DNA of 64,000 nucleotides, from positions 145,501 through 209,500 of the forward strand of contig NZ_JAGGNV010000001.1 of the NCBI RefSeq assembly GCF_018614955.1. The letters are read 5' to 3'. The stretch is from Variovorax paradoxus (lineage in GTDB: Bacteria; Pseudomonadota; Gammaproteobacteria; Burkholderiales; Burkholderiaceae_C). Made by a program: the position numbers and the translations under genes. Below the pieces are notes generated by a model, which saw only the letters and a program-made list of their open reading frames with translations, was not told where the DNA came from and searched no databases. Positions 1-8,139 of this stretch are shown in pieces. How positions within the stretch are numbered: the first letter of the stretch is position 1; each line of letters opens with the position of its first letter.

Positions 1-86
1 AGGCCTTCTGTTCGCTGATCCTGCATCCGAAGACGCAGGAACGGATCATGGGGATGCTTTCGACGGGCAAGCCACTACGGAATTGA
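1..86 (+). CDS. C-terminal end of an unidentified protein (partial)
   Basis: The frame starting at base 3 is open from the window edge and reads 27 residues ending in TGKPLRN before a TGA at 84-86. Only the tail is visible, so no family can be assigned. A segment reading LILHPKTQERI resembles the end of some polysaccharide-deacetylase-like proteins, but this is a weak impression. The gene would lie directly upstream of the thiolase and may belong to the same cluster, although a structured spacer separates them. Confidence 0.35.
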   Translation, partial: AFCSLILHPKTQERIMGMLSTGKPLRN

Positions 87-127
87 ACCCACCCCCAGGC
101 TTCGCGCACTTCGTGTCGCAACGCCAA

Positions 128-180
128 CCCCCTTGCAGGGGGCAACACCAGCGGCCCGGCAAAGCCGGTTCCGCGGTGTT
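128..180. repeat. Intergenic palindromic sequence upstream of the thiolase
   Basis: Two adjacent inverted repeats fill the spacer. One has arms CCCCC and GGGGG around TTGCA (128-142). The other has AACACC (144-149) facing GGTGTT (175-180), with an inner CCGGC/GCCGG pair. No T-run follows, so this is not a classical intrinsic terminator. It looks like a dispersed intergenic palindromic repeat of the kind common in Comamonadaceae. Only one copy was noticed in this window, so the repeat status is inferred. Confidence 0.4.
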
Positions 181-207
181 TCCCGACAAAGCCAAAAGGA
201 GCCATTG

Positions 208-1407
208 ATGACGAAACAGATCCAAGACGCCTACATCGTCTCCGCCACCCGCACCCCTATCGGCCGCTCGCACCGCGGCTTCTTCCGCAACATGCGTCCC
301 GACGACCTGCTCGCGACCACGCTGAAGGCGGCGCTCGCGGCGGTGCCGGGGCTCGATCCGAAGGCGATCGAGGACATCATCTGCGGCTGTGCCATTCCGG
401 AAGCCCAGCAGGGCCTCAACGTCGCGCGCATCGGCGCGGTGCTCGCGGGCCTGCCGACCAGCATCGGCGGCATCACGGTCAACCGCTTCTGCGCCTCCGG
501 CCTGTCGGCGGTGCAGATGGCGGCCGACCGCATCCGCGTCGGCGAGGCCGAGGTGATGATCGCGGCCGGCGTCGAGAGCATGAGCATGGTGCCGATGATG
601 GGCAACTCGCCCTCGCTGTCGCCCTCGATCTTCGAGCGCGACGGCGACGTCGGCATCGCGTACGGCATGGGCCTCACGGCCGAGAAGGTGGCGCAGCAGT
701 GGAAGGTGAGCCGCGAGGCGCAGGATGCCTTCGCGCTGCAGTCGCACCAGCGCGCGCTGGCCGCGCAGCAGGCCGGCGAGTTCGCCGCCGAGATCACGCC
801 CATCGAGGTGACGGACCGCGCGCCGAACCTCGAGACCGGCGAGGCGATTGCCAAGACCCGCACCGTGAAACTCGACGAAGGCGCGCGCCCCGACACCAGC
901 CTCGAAGGCCTGGCGAAGCTGCGCACCGTGTTCGCCGCGCGCGGCTCGGTCACGGCGGGCAACAGCTCGCAGACCTCCGACGGCGCGGGCGCGCTGATCC
1001 TCGCGAGCGAGAAGGCCTGCAAGCAGTTCGACCTCAAGCCGCTCGCGCGTTTCGTGAGCTTCGCGAGCAAGGGCGTGCCGCCGCACATCATGGGCATCGG
1101 CCCGATCGAGGCGATTCCGGCGGCGCTGCGTTATGCGGGACTCACGCAGGATGCGATCGACTGGATCGAGCTCAACGAAGCCTTTGCCGCGCAGTCGCTG
1201 GCGGTGATCAACACGCTGGGCCTCGATCCGGCCAAGGTCAACCCGATGGGCGGCGCGATCGCGCTGGGCCATCCGCTGGGCGCGACCGGCGCCATCCGTT
1301 CGGCGACCGTCGTGCATGCGCTGCAGCGCAAGAAGCTCAAGTACGGCATGGTCACGATGTGCGTGGGCATGGGGCAGGGCGCCGCCGGCATCTTCGAGAG
1401 GGTCTGA
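208..1407 (+). CDS. Acetyl-CoA acyltransferase (thiolase)
   Basis: This is a cytoplasmic thiolase of 399 aa, the usual family length. It would cleave 3-ketoacyl-CoA with CoA to release acetyl-CoA. The acyl-accepting Cys is at about residue 95 in NRFCASGLS. The C-terminal catalytic motifs are GHPLGATGA (His) and CVGMGQGAAG (Cys). ATG 208 is chosen because AAAAGGAG lies just upstream; an open extension to 133 would run through the palindromic spacer. It leads a same-strand run of six genes for acyl-CoA metabolism, so it probably performs the last step of a fatty or ring-derived acyl-CoA pathway. The exact substrate cannot be read from the sequence. Confidence 0.9.
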   Translation: MTKQIQDAYIVSATRTPIGRSHRGFFRNMRPDDLLATTLKAALAAVPGLDPKAIEDIICGCAIPEAQQGLNVARIGAVLAGLPTSIGGITVNRFCASGLSAVQMAADRIRVGEAEVMIAAGVESMSMVPMMGNSPSLSPSIFERDGDVGIAYGMGLTAEKVAQQWKVSREAQDAFALQSHQRALAAQQAGEFAAEITPIEVTDRAPNLETGEAIAKTRTVKLDEGARPDTSLEGLAKLRTVFAARGSVTAGNSSQTSDGAGALILASEKACKQFDLKPLARFVSFASKGVPPHIMGIGPIEAIPAALRYAGLTQDAIDWIELNEAFAAQSLAVINTLGLDPAKVNPMGGAIALGHPLGATGAIRSATVVHALQRKKLKYGMVTMCVGMGQGAAGIFERV

Positions 1408-1451
1408 CCGTTCGAGCAGTGCTTGCTCGAAAAGAAAACAAGGAGACAAGC

Positions 1452-2357
1452 GTGAGACAAGAGACAGTGCAGCTCGCCGACGGCACGCAGCTCGCGCTGC
1501 GCATCTACGAGCCCATCGGCCCGCAGCGCGCCAGCGTGGTGATCGGCGGCGCGATGGGTGTGCGCCAGGCTTTCTACGAGCCCTTCGCTCGCTGGCTGAC
1601 GCAGGAGGGCATCTGCGTCTGGACCTTCGACTACCGCGGCTCGGGCGATTCGCGGCCCGCGACCGCCGGCGGCTCGCTGCGCGGTTTCGAGGCCGACCTG
1701 TTCGACTGGGCGCGCGACTACGAAGCCGTGATCGACGCCGCCAAGGCCGCGCGCTCCGACCGGCCGCTCTACCTGCTGGGCCACAGCCTGGGCGCGCAGC
1801 TGCCGGGTTTTCTCGAACGGCCGCAGCAGGTCGACGGCCTCATCGGCATCGCAGCGGGCAGCGGCTACTGGCGCGAGAACGCGCCGCGCCTCAAGCGCAG
1901 CATCCTCTACTTCTGGTTCTTCCTGGTGCCGCTGGCCACGCGGCTCTGGGGCTACTTTCCCGGCCGCAAGCTCAAGAAGGTGGGCGACCTGCCGCGCGGC
2001 GTGATCCTGCAGTGGCGGCGCTGGTGCCTGAACCCGCGCTACAGCGTGGGTGCCGAGGGCGAAACGGCCACCCGCAGCTACGGGCGCGTGCGCTTCCCGG
2101 TGCTGGCCCTGTCGATGACCGACGACGAGCTCATGACGCTCGAAGGCACCGAAAGCCTGCTGAGCTTCTACGCCGGCGCGCCGCGCGCGGTGCAGCGCAT
2201 CGCGCCGGCCGACGTGCAAGCCCGGCAGATCGGGCATTTCGGCTTCTTCCGCGAGCAATTCAGCCTGAGCCTGTGGCCGCGCCTGGCCGACAGCCTGCAC
2301 CGGCTCGCGGCGCTGACCGCTGCAGCGCCAGCGGGCGTCCCGCACACGACTGCATAA
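1452..2357 (+). CDS. Alpha/beta hydrolase (COG4757-like)
   Basis: The product is a 301-aa serine hydrolase of the alpha/beta fold. The nucleophile elbow is LLGHSLGAQ with Ser at about 112, and a likely acid/His region is IGHFGFF near the C-terminus. It has a hydrophobic stretch around residues 140-160 (YFWFFLVPLA) but no signal peptide. The start is GTG 1452, preceded by AAGGAGA, 44 bp after the thiolase stop. It resembles predicted esterases of COG4757. In this cluster it may hydrolyse an ester or CoA thioester intermediate, which is inference from context. Confidence 0.75.
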   Translation: MRQETVQLADGTQLALRIYEPIGPQRASVVIGGAMGVRQAFYEPFARWLTQEGICVWTFDYRGSGDSRPATAGGSLRGFEADLFDWARDYEAVIDAAKAARSDRPLYLLGHSLGAQLPGFLERPQQVDGLIGIAAGSGYWRENAPRLKRSILYFWFFLVPLATRLWGYFPGRKLKKVGDLPRGVILQWRRWCLNPRYSVGAEGETATRSYGRVRFPVLALSMTDDELMTLEGTESLLSFYAGAPRAVQRIAPADVQARQIGHFGFFREQFSLSLWPRLADSLHRLAALTAAAPAGVPHTTA

Positions 2358-2388
2358 GCCAAGGTCACGGAGGCACACTGCGACGATC

Positions 2389-3219
2389 ATGAGCACACAT
2401 CCTCTGGACAAGGCCCTCGCGCTCGCGCACAGCGATATCCGCGCCGGGCTTTTCACCGGCGCCACGAGCCCGGACTACTGGAACATGGTCGGGCCCTTCG
2501 GCGGTACGACCGCGGCGGTGATGCTGCAGTCGGTGCTGAAGCATCCGGAGCTGCTCGGTGCGCCGGTGGCGCTCACGGTGAACTACGCCGCGGCGCTGGA
2601 GGCAGGCGCCTTCGAGGTGCTGGCGATACCGGTGCGCACCAACCGCTCGACGCAGCACTGGACCATGCAGATGTCGCAAGTCGGCGCCGGCGGCCAGCCG
2701 CATGTCACGACCACCGCGACCGCGGTCACGGCCCTGCGCCGCGAAACCTGGGGCGCCAACGATCTGCCGATGCCCGAGGTGCCGTCGCCTGAAGAGGTCG
2801 AGCGTGTGAGCATCGGCCCCGCGCGCGTGGCCTGGATCTCGCAGTACGAGATGCGTCCGATCAGCGGCGCGATCCCGACCAAGTGGGACGGCAGCGGCGA
2901 TCACAGCGAAACGCGCATGTGGCTGCGGGATGCAGAGCCGCGTCCGCTCGACTTCGCCTCGCTCGCCGCCTTGAGCGACACCTTCTACCCGCGCGTCTGG
3001 CTGCGCCGCGCCAAGCCGGTGCCGATCGGCACGGTGTCGATTACGACCTACTTCCATGCCGACGCGGCGCACCTGGCCGAGATCGGCCACGGCTACCTGC
3101 TGGGCCGTGCGACCGGGCAGCAGTTCCAGAACGGCTACTTCGACCAGTCGGCGCAGTTGTGGAGCGAGGCGGGCGCGTTGCTGGCGACCAGCAATCAGAT
3201 CGTCTACTTCAAAGAGTGA
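2389..3219 (+). CDS. Acyl-CoA thioesterase (TesB-like double hotdog)
   Basis: This 276-aa protein has the layout of a TesB-like thioesterase, with two hotdog repeats in one chain. The N-terminal half contains PFGGTTAAVML, like the conserved glycine-rich helix entry of the family, and the C-terminal half contains the WLRRAKP and QLWSEAGALLATSNQ strands. It would hydrolyse acyl-CoA to free acid and CoA. ATG 2389 follows ACGGAGG at a long spacing of about 16 bp. It lies 31 bp after the hydrolase and 4 bp before the SDR gene, so co-transcription is very likely. Confidence 0.8.
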   Translation: MSTHPLDKALALAHSDIRAGLFTGATSPDYWNMVGPFGGTTAAVMLQSVLKHPELLGAPVALTVNYAAALEAGAFEVLAIPVRTNRSTQHWTMQMSQVGAGGQPHVTTTATAVTALRRETWGANDLPMPEVPSPEEVERVSIGPARVAWISQYEMRPISGAIPTKWDGSGDHSETRMWLRDAEPRPLDFASLAALSDTFYPRVWLRRAKPVPIGTVSITTYFHADAAHLAEIGHGYLLGRATGQQFQNGYFDQSAQLWSEAGALLATSNQIVYFKE

Positions 3220-3223
3220 CTCG

Positions 3224-3952
3224 ATGTCTTCCAGAAAAGCCGCCCTGATCGTCGGCGCCGGCGATGCCACCGGCGGCGCCATCGCCCGCCGCTTCGCGCG
3301 CGAGGGCTATACGGCCTGCGTCACGCGCCGCAGCCTGGACAAGCTGCAGCCGCTGGTCGCGCAGATCGAAGCCGAAGGCGGCACCGCGCACGCCTTCGCC
3401 AGCGACGCACGCAAGGAGGAGGAAGTGGTCGCGCTCGTCGAGCAGATCGAATCGACCATCGGCCCGATCGAGGTGCTGGTCTTCAACATCGGCGCCAACG
3501 TGCCCGAGAGCATCCTCACCGAAACCGCGCGCAGGTACTTCAAGGTCTGGGAGATGGCCTGCTTCTCCGGCTTCCTGAACGGACGCGAAGTCGCCAAGCG
3601 CATGGTGGCGCGCGGCCGCGGCACCATCCTCTTCACCGGCGCCACGGCCTCGTTGCGCGGAAGCGCGAACTTCGGCGCCTTCTCGGGCGCGAAGATGGCC
3701 TTGCGCGCACTGGCCCAGAGCATGGCGCGCGAGCTCGGGCCGCGCGGCGTCCACGTCGCGCACACGGTGATCGACGGCGCGATCGACACCGAATTCATCC
3801 GCAGCAATTTCCCCGAGCGCTATGCGCTGAAGGCGGAGGACGGCATCCTCAACCCCGAGCACATCGCCGACGCCTACTGGATGCTGCACGCGCAGCCGCG
3901 CGATGCCTGGACGCACGAGCTCGACCTGCGGCCGTGGTCCGAGAAGTTCTGA
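3224..3952 (+). CDS. Atypical SDR-family protein lacking the catalytic Tyr
   Basis: The 242-aa product has a Rossmann N-terminus with a glycine-rich turn (LIVGAGDATGGA) and a typical SDR core (NIGAN, FTGATAS). At the usual YxxxK catalytic position it reads FSGAK, so the Tyr is replaced by Phe while the Lys is kept. The C-terminus ends in a WTHELDLRPW motif. From memory, a subgroup of proteobacterial SDRs shares both features, so this is probably a family trait and not an error. It could still bind NAD(P), but classical dehydrogenase chemistry is doubtful. Start ATG 3224 lies 4 bp after the thioesterase stop. Confidence 0.8.
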   Translation: MSSRKAALIVGAGDATGGAIARRFAREGYTACVTRRSLDKLQPLVAQIEAEGGTAHAFASDARKEEEVVALVEQIESTIGPIEVLVFNIGANVPESILTETARRYFKVWEMACFSGFLNGREVAKRMVARGRGTILFTGATASLRGSANFGAFSGAKMALRALAQSMARELGPRGVHVAHTVIDGAIDTEFIRSNFPERYALKAEDGILNPEHIADAYWMLHAQPRDAWTHELDLRPWSEKF

Positions 3953-3962
3953 GGAGACCGGC

Positions 3963-4562
3963 ATGACGACAACGCGATCGGTCGAGTTCTATTTCGACTT
4001 CGGCAGCCCCGCCTCCTACCTGGCCGCCACCCAGCTGCCGCACCTGTGCGCCGACATCGGCGCCGAGCTGGTGTGGAAGCCGATGCTGCTGGGCGGCGTG
4101 TTCCAGGCCACCGGCAACCAGTCGCCGGCCAACATTCCGGCCAAGGGCCCGTATGTGTTCGTGGACCTGGAGCGTTTCGCACGCCGCTACGGCGTGCCCT
4201 TCCGACGGAACCCCTATTTCCCCATCAACACGCTGCTGCTGATGCGCGGGGCCACGGGGATCCAGATGCGCGAGCCCGAGCGCTTTCGCACGTACGTCGA
4301 TGCCATGTACCACGCGATGTGGGTCGAGCCGCGCAATCTCAACGACCCCGCCGCAGTGGCTGCCGTGCTCGGCGAGGCCGGCTTCGATCCGGCCCAGGTA
4401 CTCGCGCTCGTCGGCGCGCAGGAGGTCAAGGACCGCCTCAGGGCCCAGACCGAGGAAGCCGTGCAGCGCGGCGTCTTCGGCGCGCCCACCATGTTCGTCG
4501 GCGACCAGATGTTCTGGGGCCAGGACCGACTCGATTTCGTGCGCGAGGCACTCGGCGCCTGA
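3963..4562 (+). CDS. 2-hydroxychromene-2-carboxylate isomerase family protein (DsbA superfamily)
   Basis: The 199-aa protein has the thioredoxin-like DsbA fold used by glutathione-dependent 2-hydroxychromene-2-carboxylate isomerases. It opens with VEFYFDFGSPASYLAATQL, in which the Ser after FG replaces the redox Cys, as in the kappa-GST-like group. The cis-Pro loop is VFGAPTMFVGDQMFWGQDR. Start ATG 3963 follows GGAGAC, 11 bp after the SDR stop. It may isomerise an aromatic or CoA-linked intermediate. The name is a family label; naphthalene catabolism is not implied here. Confidence 0.85.
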   Translation: MTTTRSVEFYFDFGSPASYLAATQLPHLCADIGAELVWKPMLLGGVFQATGNQSPANIPAKGPYVFVDLERFARRYGVPFRRNPYFPINTLLLMRGATGIQMREPERFRTYVDAMYHAMWVEPRNLNDPAAVAAVLGEAGFDPAQVLALVGAQEVKDRLRAQTEEAVQRGVFGAPTMFVGDQMFWGQDRLDFVREALGA

Positions 4563-4600
4563 TCGCCCGATACTTTCATTTCTTTGAGCAAGGAACTCCC

Positions 4601-5365
4601 ATGAGCGACATCCTCGTCCACACCGAAGCCGGTGTGATGACCCTCACCTTCAACCGCCTCGACAAGAAGAACTCCATCACGCGGGCGATGTATGCCGAGC
4701 TCGCCGATGCGCTGGCCAAGGCCGCCGAGGACGGCGCGGTGCGCGCCGTGCTGATCCAGGGCGACGCCACCATCTTCAGCGCCGGCAACGACATCGGCGA
4801 TTTCCTGGAGGGGCCGCCCTCGACGCCGGAGTCGCCGGTGTTCCGCTTCCTGCACGGCATCGCGACCTTCCCGAAGCCGCTCGTGGCCGTGGTCTGCGGC
4901 CCGGCCGTGGGCATCGGCACCACGATGCTGTTCCATTGCGACCTGGTCTACGCGGGCGACAACGCGGCCTTCTCGATGCCCTTCGTCAACCTGGGCCTGT
5001 GCCCCGAGGCGGCCTCCAGCCTGCTGGTGCCGCAGATGCTGGGCTACCACCGCGCGGCCGAGGCGCTGCTGCTGGGCGAACCCTTCATGGCCGAGGCCGC
5101 GCTCGAAGTCGGCCTGGTCAACCGCGTGGTGCCGCCCACCGAGGCCAACGCCATCGCCCAGGCCCAGGCGCGCAAGCTGGCGGCCAAGCCGCTCACGGCG
5201 CTCGTCGAGACCAAGCGCCTGATGAAGAAGTCGCAGCAGCCGGCGGTGCTCGAACGCATGGGCGAAGAGGGCCAGAGCTTCGGCCGCATGCTGCGCGAGC
5301 CGGCCGCGCGCGAGGCCTTCACCGCCTTCATGGAAAAGCGGCGGCCGGATTTCTCGAAGGTTTGA
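4601..5365 (+). CDS. Enoyl-CoA hydratase/isomerase family protein
   Basis: This is a 254-aa crotonase-fold enzyme. The oxyanion-hole segments are FSAGNDIGDF (around 59-68) and GPAVGIGTTM (near 100). A Glu in NLGLCPEAAS sits where catalytic acids are found in hydratases and isomerases. It probably hydrates or isomerises an enoyl-CoA made by a dehydrogenase encoded elsewhere, feeding the thiolase at the head of the cluster. ATG 4601 is preceded by AAGGAAC. It closes the six-gene run; the next 242 bp carry no gene. Confidence 0.88.
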   Translation: MSDILVHTEAGVMTLTFNRLDKKNSITRAMYAELADALAKAAEDGAVRAVLIQGDATIFSAGNDIGDFLEGPPSTPESPVFRFLHGIATFPKPLVAVVCGPAVGIGTTMLFHCDLVYAGDNAAFSMPFVNLGLCPEAASSLLVPQMLGYHRAAEALLLGEPFMAEAALEVGLVNRVVPPTEANAIAQAQARKLAAKPLTALVETKRLMKKSQQPAVLERMGEEGQSFGRMLREPAAREAFTAFMEKRRPDFSKV

Positions 5366-5607
5366 ACGCCCCGCGCTCGAAAGCAAAAAGCGGCTGCTCA
5401 AGTCTTGGCAGGAGCAGCAGTTGAGGCAAGCGACGCTTGCTGAAGCTGGCTGCTCGATGGCGGGTTGGGCCGCCTCGGGGAGCGCGTAAGCGGCGTGGCC
5501 ACAGGTGGGGCCATCCGCTCCACAAACCGGGGGATGTGCCCCATCAGGGGAGCGGTTCACACTGGGTGCACAGGGCGTCAATCGGCGCGCCGAACGCAGG
5601 AGGACAC
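5366..5607. other. Spacer between the acyl-CoA cluster and the wall-hydrolase-like module
   Basis: No credible gene was found here. The stretch has several short inverted repeats around GCTGCTC and a CCGGGGGATGTGCCCC palindrome-like segment, but no hairpin followed by T residues. A promoter for the downstream module may lie here; no convincing -35/-10 pair could be picked out. Confidence 0.4.
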
Positions 5608-6144
5608 GTGATCACAACACGCTTCCCATCGGTTGGACTGGTCGCGCCGAGAGGCTCGCATGTGAGCCTGGTTTCCTCCTTGATGACATGGCTGTACTCG
5701 GCGCTGCTCGGACTAACGCTTGTCGGCTGCTCCGTCATGTGGGTATCCGACTACGACAAGGAAGCGGTCGATCGCACCAATGAAATTTCCAAATCGGTTC
5801 TCAAGTTCTATCAAGACCTGACGGCAACCGATGCGTCGAAACGCGCGGCTGCGATCGCAGGCCCGCTCGGAAAAAGTCAGGGTGACGTGGAAAGCCAGAT
5901 CCGGCTGCATCTGCTGCGGGAGCAAGCTCGTGCCAGGAACGCCGAGAGCTCGAAGATCGCCACGAATCTCCTGGGCTCTTGGCAGACGTTCTCCGCCTCG
6001 CACAAGACTGGAACCGCTTCCGCGCTGAGCGACGCGACCTTGCGCGTCGAGCGAGGCATTCTGGAGCGCGAACTGCGCGCCGCTTTCATCGCGGAAGAGG
6101 GAAAGAAGCTTGGCAACGGCGCAGCGACCACGGCCGAGAAATAG
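5608..6144 (+). CDS. Predicted lipoprotein of unknown function
   Basis: The chain contains a hydrophobic segment ending in a lipobox, TLVGCSVMW, so it is probably a lipid-anchored envelope protein with a helical, charged mature part of about 137 residues. The start is uncertain. GTG 5608 has a strong AGGAGG but gives a long 41-residue leader. GTG 5662, with GAGAGG upstream, gives a normal 23-residue leader, and ATG 5683 would be very short. No family was recognised. It is first in a same-strand set of four with a small helical protein, a PG-binding hydrolase-like protein and a chitosanase-like protein. An immunity-like role against those enzymes is conceivable but unproven. Confidence 0.6.
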   Translation: MITTRFPSVGLVAPRGSHVSLVSSLMTWLYSALLGLTLVGCSVMWVSDYDKEAVDRTNEISKSVLKFYQDLTATDASKRAAAIAGPLGKSQGDVESQIRLHLLREQARARNAESSKIATNLLGSWQTFSASHKTGTASALSDATLRVERGILERELRAAFIAEEGKKLGNGAATTAEK

Positions 6145-6153
6145 GAGACCACC

Positions 6154-6480
6154 ATGGCTCTTGACTTCGACAAGGTGTTCCAGGAAGCACTGACTGCCGG
6201 GATCAATGCGGCCAAACCCGGCGGAAAGATGGTCGAGGACTGGTTGCGCGAAAGCGCCTTGGCAAACGAGTCGACGCTTCGGGGAATTGCAGATGGCGTG
6301 AAGGACAAGCAGATCTCTCGCGACACCGCGTCGATGCTTTTGCACGAGAACGGTAGGGCACTGGAGTCCGAGGCAGCCGCGCTCGCCCTCGTCATCAGAG
6401 CCACCGCGCAGGCCGCGGTGAATGCCTTTCTCAATTCTCTGGGCAACGCGCTGTCGTCGGCGCTGAAGCTCGCCATCTAA
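6154..6480 (+). CDS. Small helical hypothetical protein (108 aa)
   Basis: ATG 6154 is well supported by ATAGGAGACC just upstream and lies 9 bp after the lipoprotein stop. The product is alanine-rich and predicted helical. Its C-terminal third (ALVIRATAQAAVNAFLNSL) could form an amphipathic or weakly hydrophobic helix. No signal peptide or known domain was recognised. Its tight spacing to the lipoprotein and to the hydrolase-like gene 11 bp downstream argues that the three are expressed together. Confidence 0.65.
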   Translation: MALDFDKVFQEALTAGINAAKPGGKMVEDWLRESALANESTLRGIADGVKDKQISRDTASMLLHENGRALESEAAALALVIRATAQAAVNAFLNSLGNALSSALKLAI

Positions 6481-6491
6481 AGGACGCCCTC

Positions 6492-7196
6492 ATGGCCACC
6501 GCCAACGACTACGTCAAGCTCGCCAATGCCCACCGTGGCGAGACTTACATCCTCGGCGCATTCGCGCCAAAGAACAATGCGAAATGGAAGGGTCCCTGGG
6601 ACTGTGCGGAGTTCGCCTCGTGGGTCACCTTCCAAGCTACTGGTCTTGTGCTCGGCTGCGTCAACAACAACGACGATCCGTCAAGGGCTGATGCGTTCTC
6701 GGGGGCTTGGGCGCGGGATGCGAAGTCCGCACAGCGCGTAGTGAGCATCGGCCAGGCCAAAGCCACCCCAGGCGCCGTGCTTGTGCGAAAGCCGGCGCCA
6801 GGGGGCATCGGGCACGTCGCGATCTCGCAGGGCGATGGCACCACCATCGAGGCGCACTCCGCAAAAAAGGGGGTGAGCAACCAGCAGGTCGACGGCCGGC
6901 GCTGGGACCTCGCGATGCTTGTTCCGCTGATCGAGTACCCAGCCGACCTGCCTGTCGCCGTGTTCTCGCCACCCGCTGGCCTTGTCCTGCGCCTCACATT
7001 TCCGCCGATGCATGGCGCGCTTGTGAAAAAGCTACAGAAAGCGCTGAAGGCACAGGGCATCGACCCCGGCACGATCGACGGGGTGTTCGGCCCCCACACC
7101 GAGGCCGCAGTGCGAGCCTTCCAGATGCAGTCCGAGCTGGTGCCGGACGGCGAGGCGGGTGGCGTAACGCTCGCAAAGCTCGGCATCAAGCCATAG
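6492..7196 (+). CDS. NlpC/P60- or CHAP-like peptidoglycan hydrolase with C-terminal PG-binding domain
   Basis: This 234-aa protein appears to have two parts. Residues about 1-150 look like a papain-like amidase/endopeptidase, with a candidate nucleophile Cys38 in PWDCAEFASW, His108 in GIGHVAISQG, and a possible third polar residue at Glu120 or His122. Residues about 165-232 form a PG_binding_1-type repeat (KKLQKALKAQGI, IDGVFGPHTEAAVRAFQ). There is no signal peptide, so export would need a lysis route, a specialised secretion system or another path. ATG 6492 follows AAAGGACG. It sits between a small helical protein and a chitosanase-like protein, which suggests a wall-degrading pair. Confidence 0.75.
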   Translation: MATANDYVKLANAHRGETYILGAFAPKNNAKWKGPWDCAEFASWVTFQATGLVLGCVNNNDDPSRADAFSGAWARDAKSAQRVVSIGQAKATPGAVLVRKPAPGGIGHVAISQGDGTTIEAHSAKKGVSNQQVDGRRWDLAMLVPLIEYPADLPVAVFSPPAGLVLRLTFPPMHGALVKKLQKALKAQGIDPGTIDGVFGPHTEAAVRAFQMQSELVPDGEAGGVTLAKLGIKP

Positions 7197-7212
7197 CGGC
7201 CGTTGGAAGATC

Positions 7213-8076
7213 ATGAAGCTCGTAAGTTTCTCGCTCGAACAGGGCAGCAAGTACTTCGGCAAGATCGACGGCGAGCGGTTTTTTGTCGGGACGCGGGTGC
7301 CCTATGACGGCGGCAAGGGCTTGATGAATACGCAGGGCACGGCTGCTCAGCGGTACGACAGAGCTGCGTTCCGCGGCGCGTTCGGGTTCTGGGCGGATTT
7401 CATCCACCCTACGGCGATGGCCGAAGGTGCTCAGTTCCATACGCTCAACACCTACGATCGTGCGAGGTTCACCTTCTCATTCCTGCAGTTTGCGGCGCAC
7501 GTGACGAATGGCGATTTCGTGCACTACCTGCGGCGCTTGCTCGAACTGCCCCTGGCGGCCGAATACTTCCCCGATCTCCAACTAAGCAACGGGCGAGTAT
7601 GTCGCGTGGCGGAGCGCGACATCGTGCCTCTCGAGTCCGACGACTCCACGGACGGCCTGCTCGACTATCTCAATCCTTCGCTGCGCGAGATAGAGGACAC
7701 GGAGATCATCCAGGCTGCGAAATTCGTGCATTGGGCGCAGAACGATGCACGCCATAGGGAGCTGCAGATCGAGATCGGAATCGCAGAAATCCGGAAGAAG
7801 ATGGCACAGTACTCAAGACGCTATCGCCTGGATGGGGCGACTGATGTCGTCTGCTTGCTGGTAATGGACATCCGGCACCAAGGCCGCGCGACGAGCGATT
7901 CGATCGTCGCTGCGTTGCAATCTTCGAATCCGGTTGCAAGACTGTTGGAGATCGGTGCTTCGCGCTATCCGAACCGCATCGCCGTGCTGCGAAAGGAGAT
8001 CAATGCGTTGACCGCCGATGGTACGTTCGGCGCGCTCAAGTACAGCGACGCCGCGGGCGAGTTCGTCGATGCGTAG
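7213..8076 (+). CDS. Hypothetical protein with distant chitosanase/lysozyme-like features
   Basis: The 287-aa product is not a family I can name with certainty. Its middle part resembles GH46 chitosanases in pattern: YDRARFTFSFLQF followed by VTNGDFV and a YFPDL segment, then an AQNDARHRE segment that parallels an AQND-R-R stretch of those enzymes. This is from-memory similarity of motifs, not an alignment. A catalytic Asp could be the one in NTYDRARF, and the acidic partner is unclear. ATG 7213 lies 16 bp after the peptidoglycan hydrolase gene. It has no signal peptide. It may be a second wall-active enzyme in the module. Confidence 0.55.
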   Translation: MKLVSFSLEQGSKYFGKIDGERFFVGTRVPYDGGKGLMNTQGTAAQRYDRAAFRGAFGFWADFIHPTAMAEGAQFHTLNTYDRARFTFSFLQFAAHVTNGDFVHYLRRLLELPLAAEYFPDLQLSNGRVCRVAERDIVPLESDDSTDGLLDYLNPSLREIEDTEIIQAAKFVHWAQNDARHRELQIEIGIAEIRKKMAQYSRRYRLDGATDVVCLLVMDIRHQGRATSDSIVAALQSSNPVARLLEIGASRYPNRIAVLRKEINALTADGTFGALKYSDAAGEFVDA

Positions 8077-8139
8077 GGGCGACTCGGACGGCCTTGCAGC
8101 TCGCATGCTGCGAGTCGCCCCGGTAATCGTTCGCCTCGA

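Noticed and set aside
46..1449. Long open frame on the minus strand opposite the thiolase
   Set aside because: It is Arg/His/Asp-rich, has no family features and mirrors the thiolase codons; the plus-strand thiolase has clear catalytic motifs.
5608..8076. Prophage lysis cassette
   Set aside because: There is no holin with clear membrane spans, no phage structural or regulatory gene nearby, and the gene set does not match a standard Rz or endolysin order.
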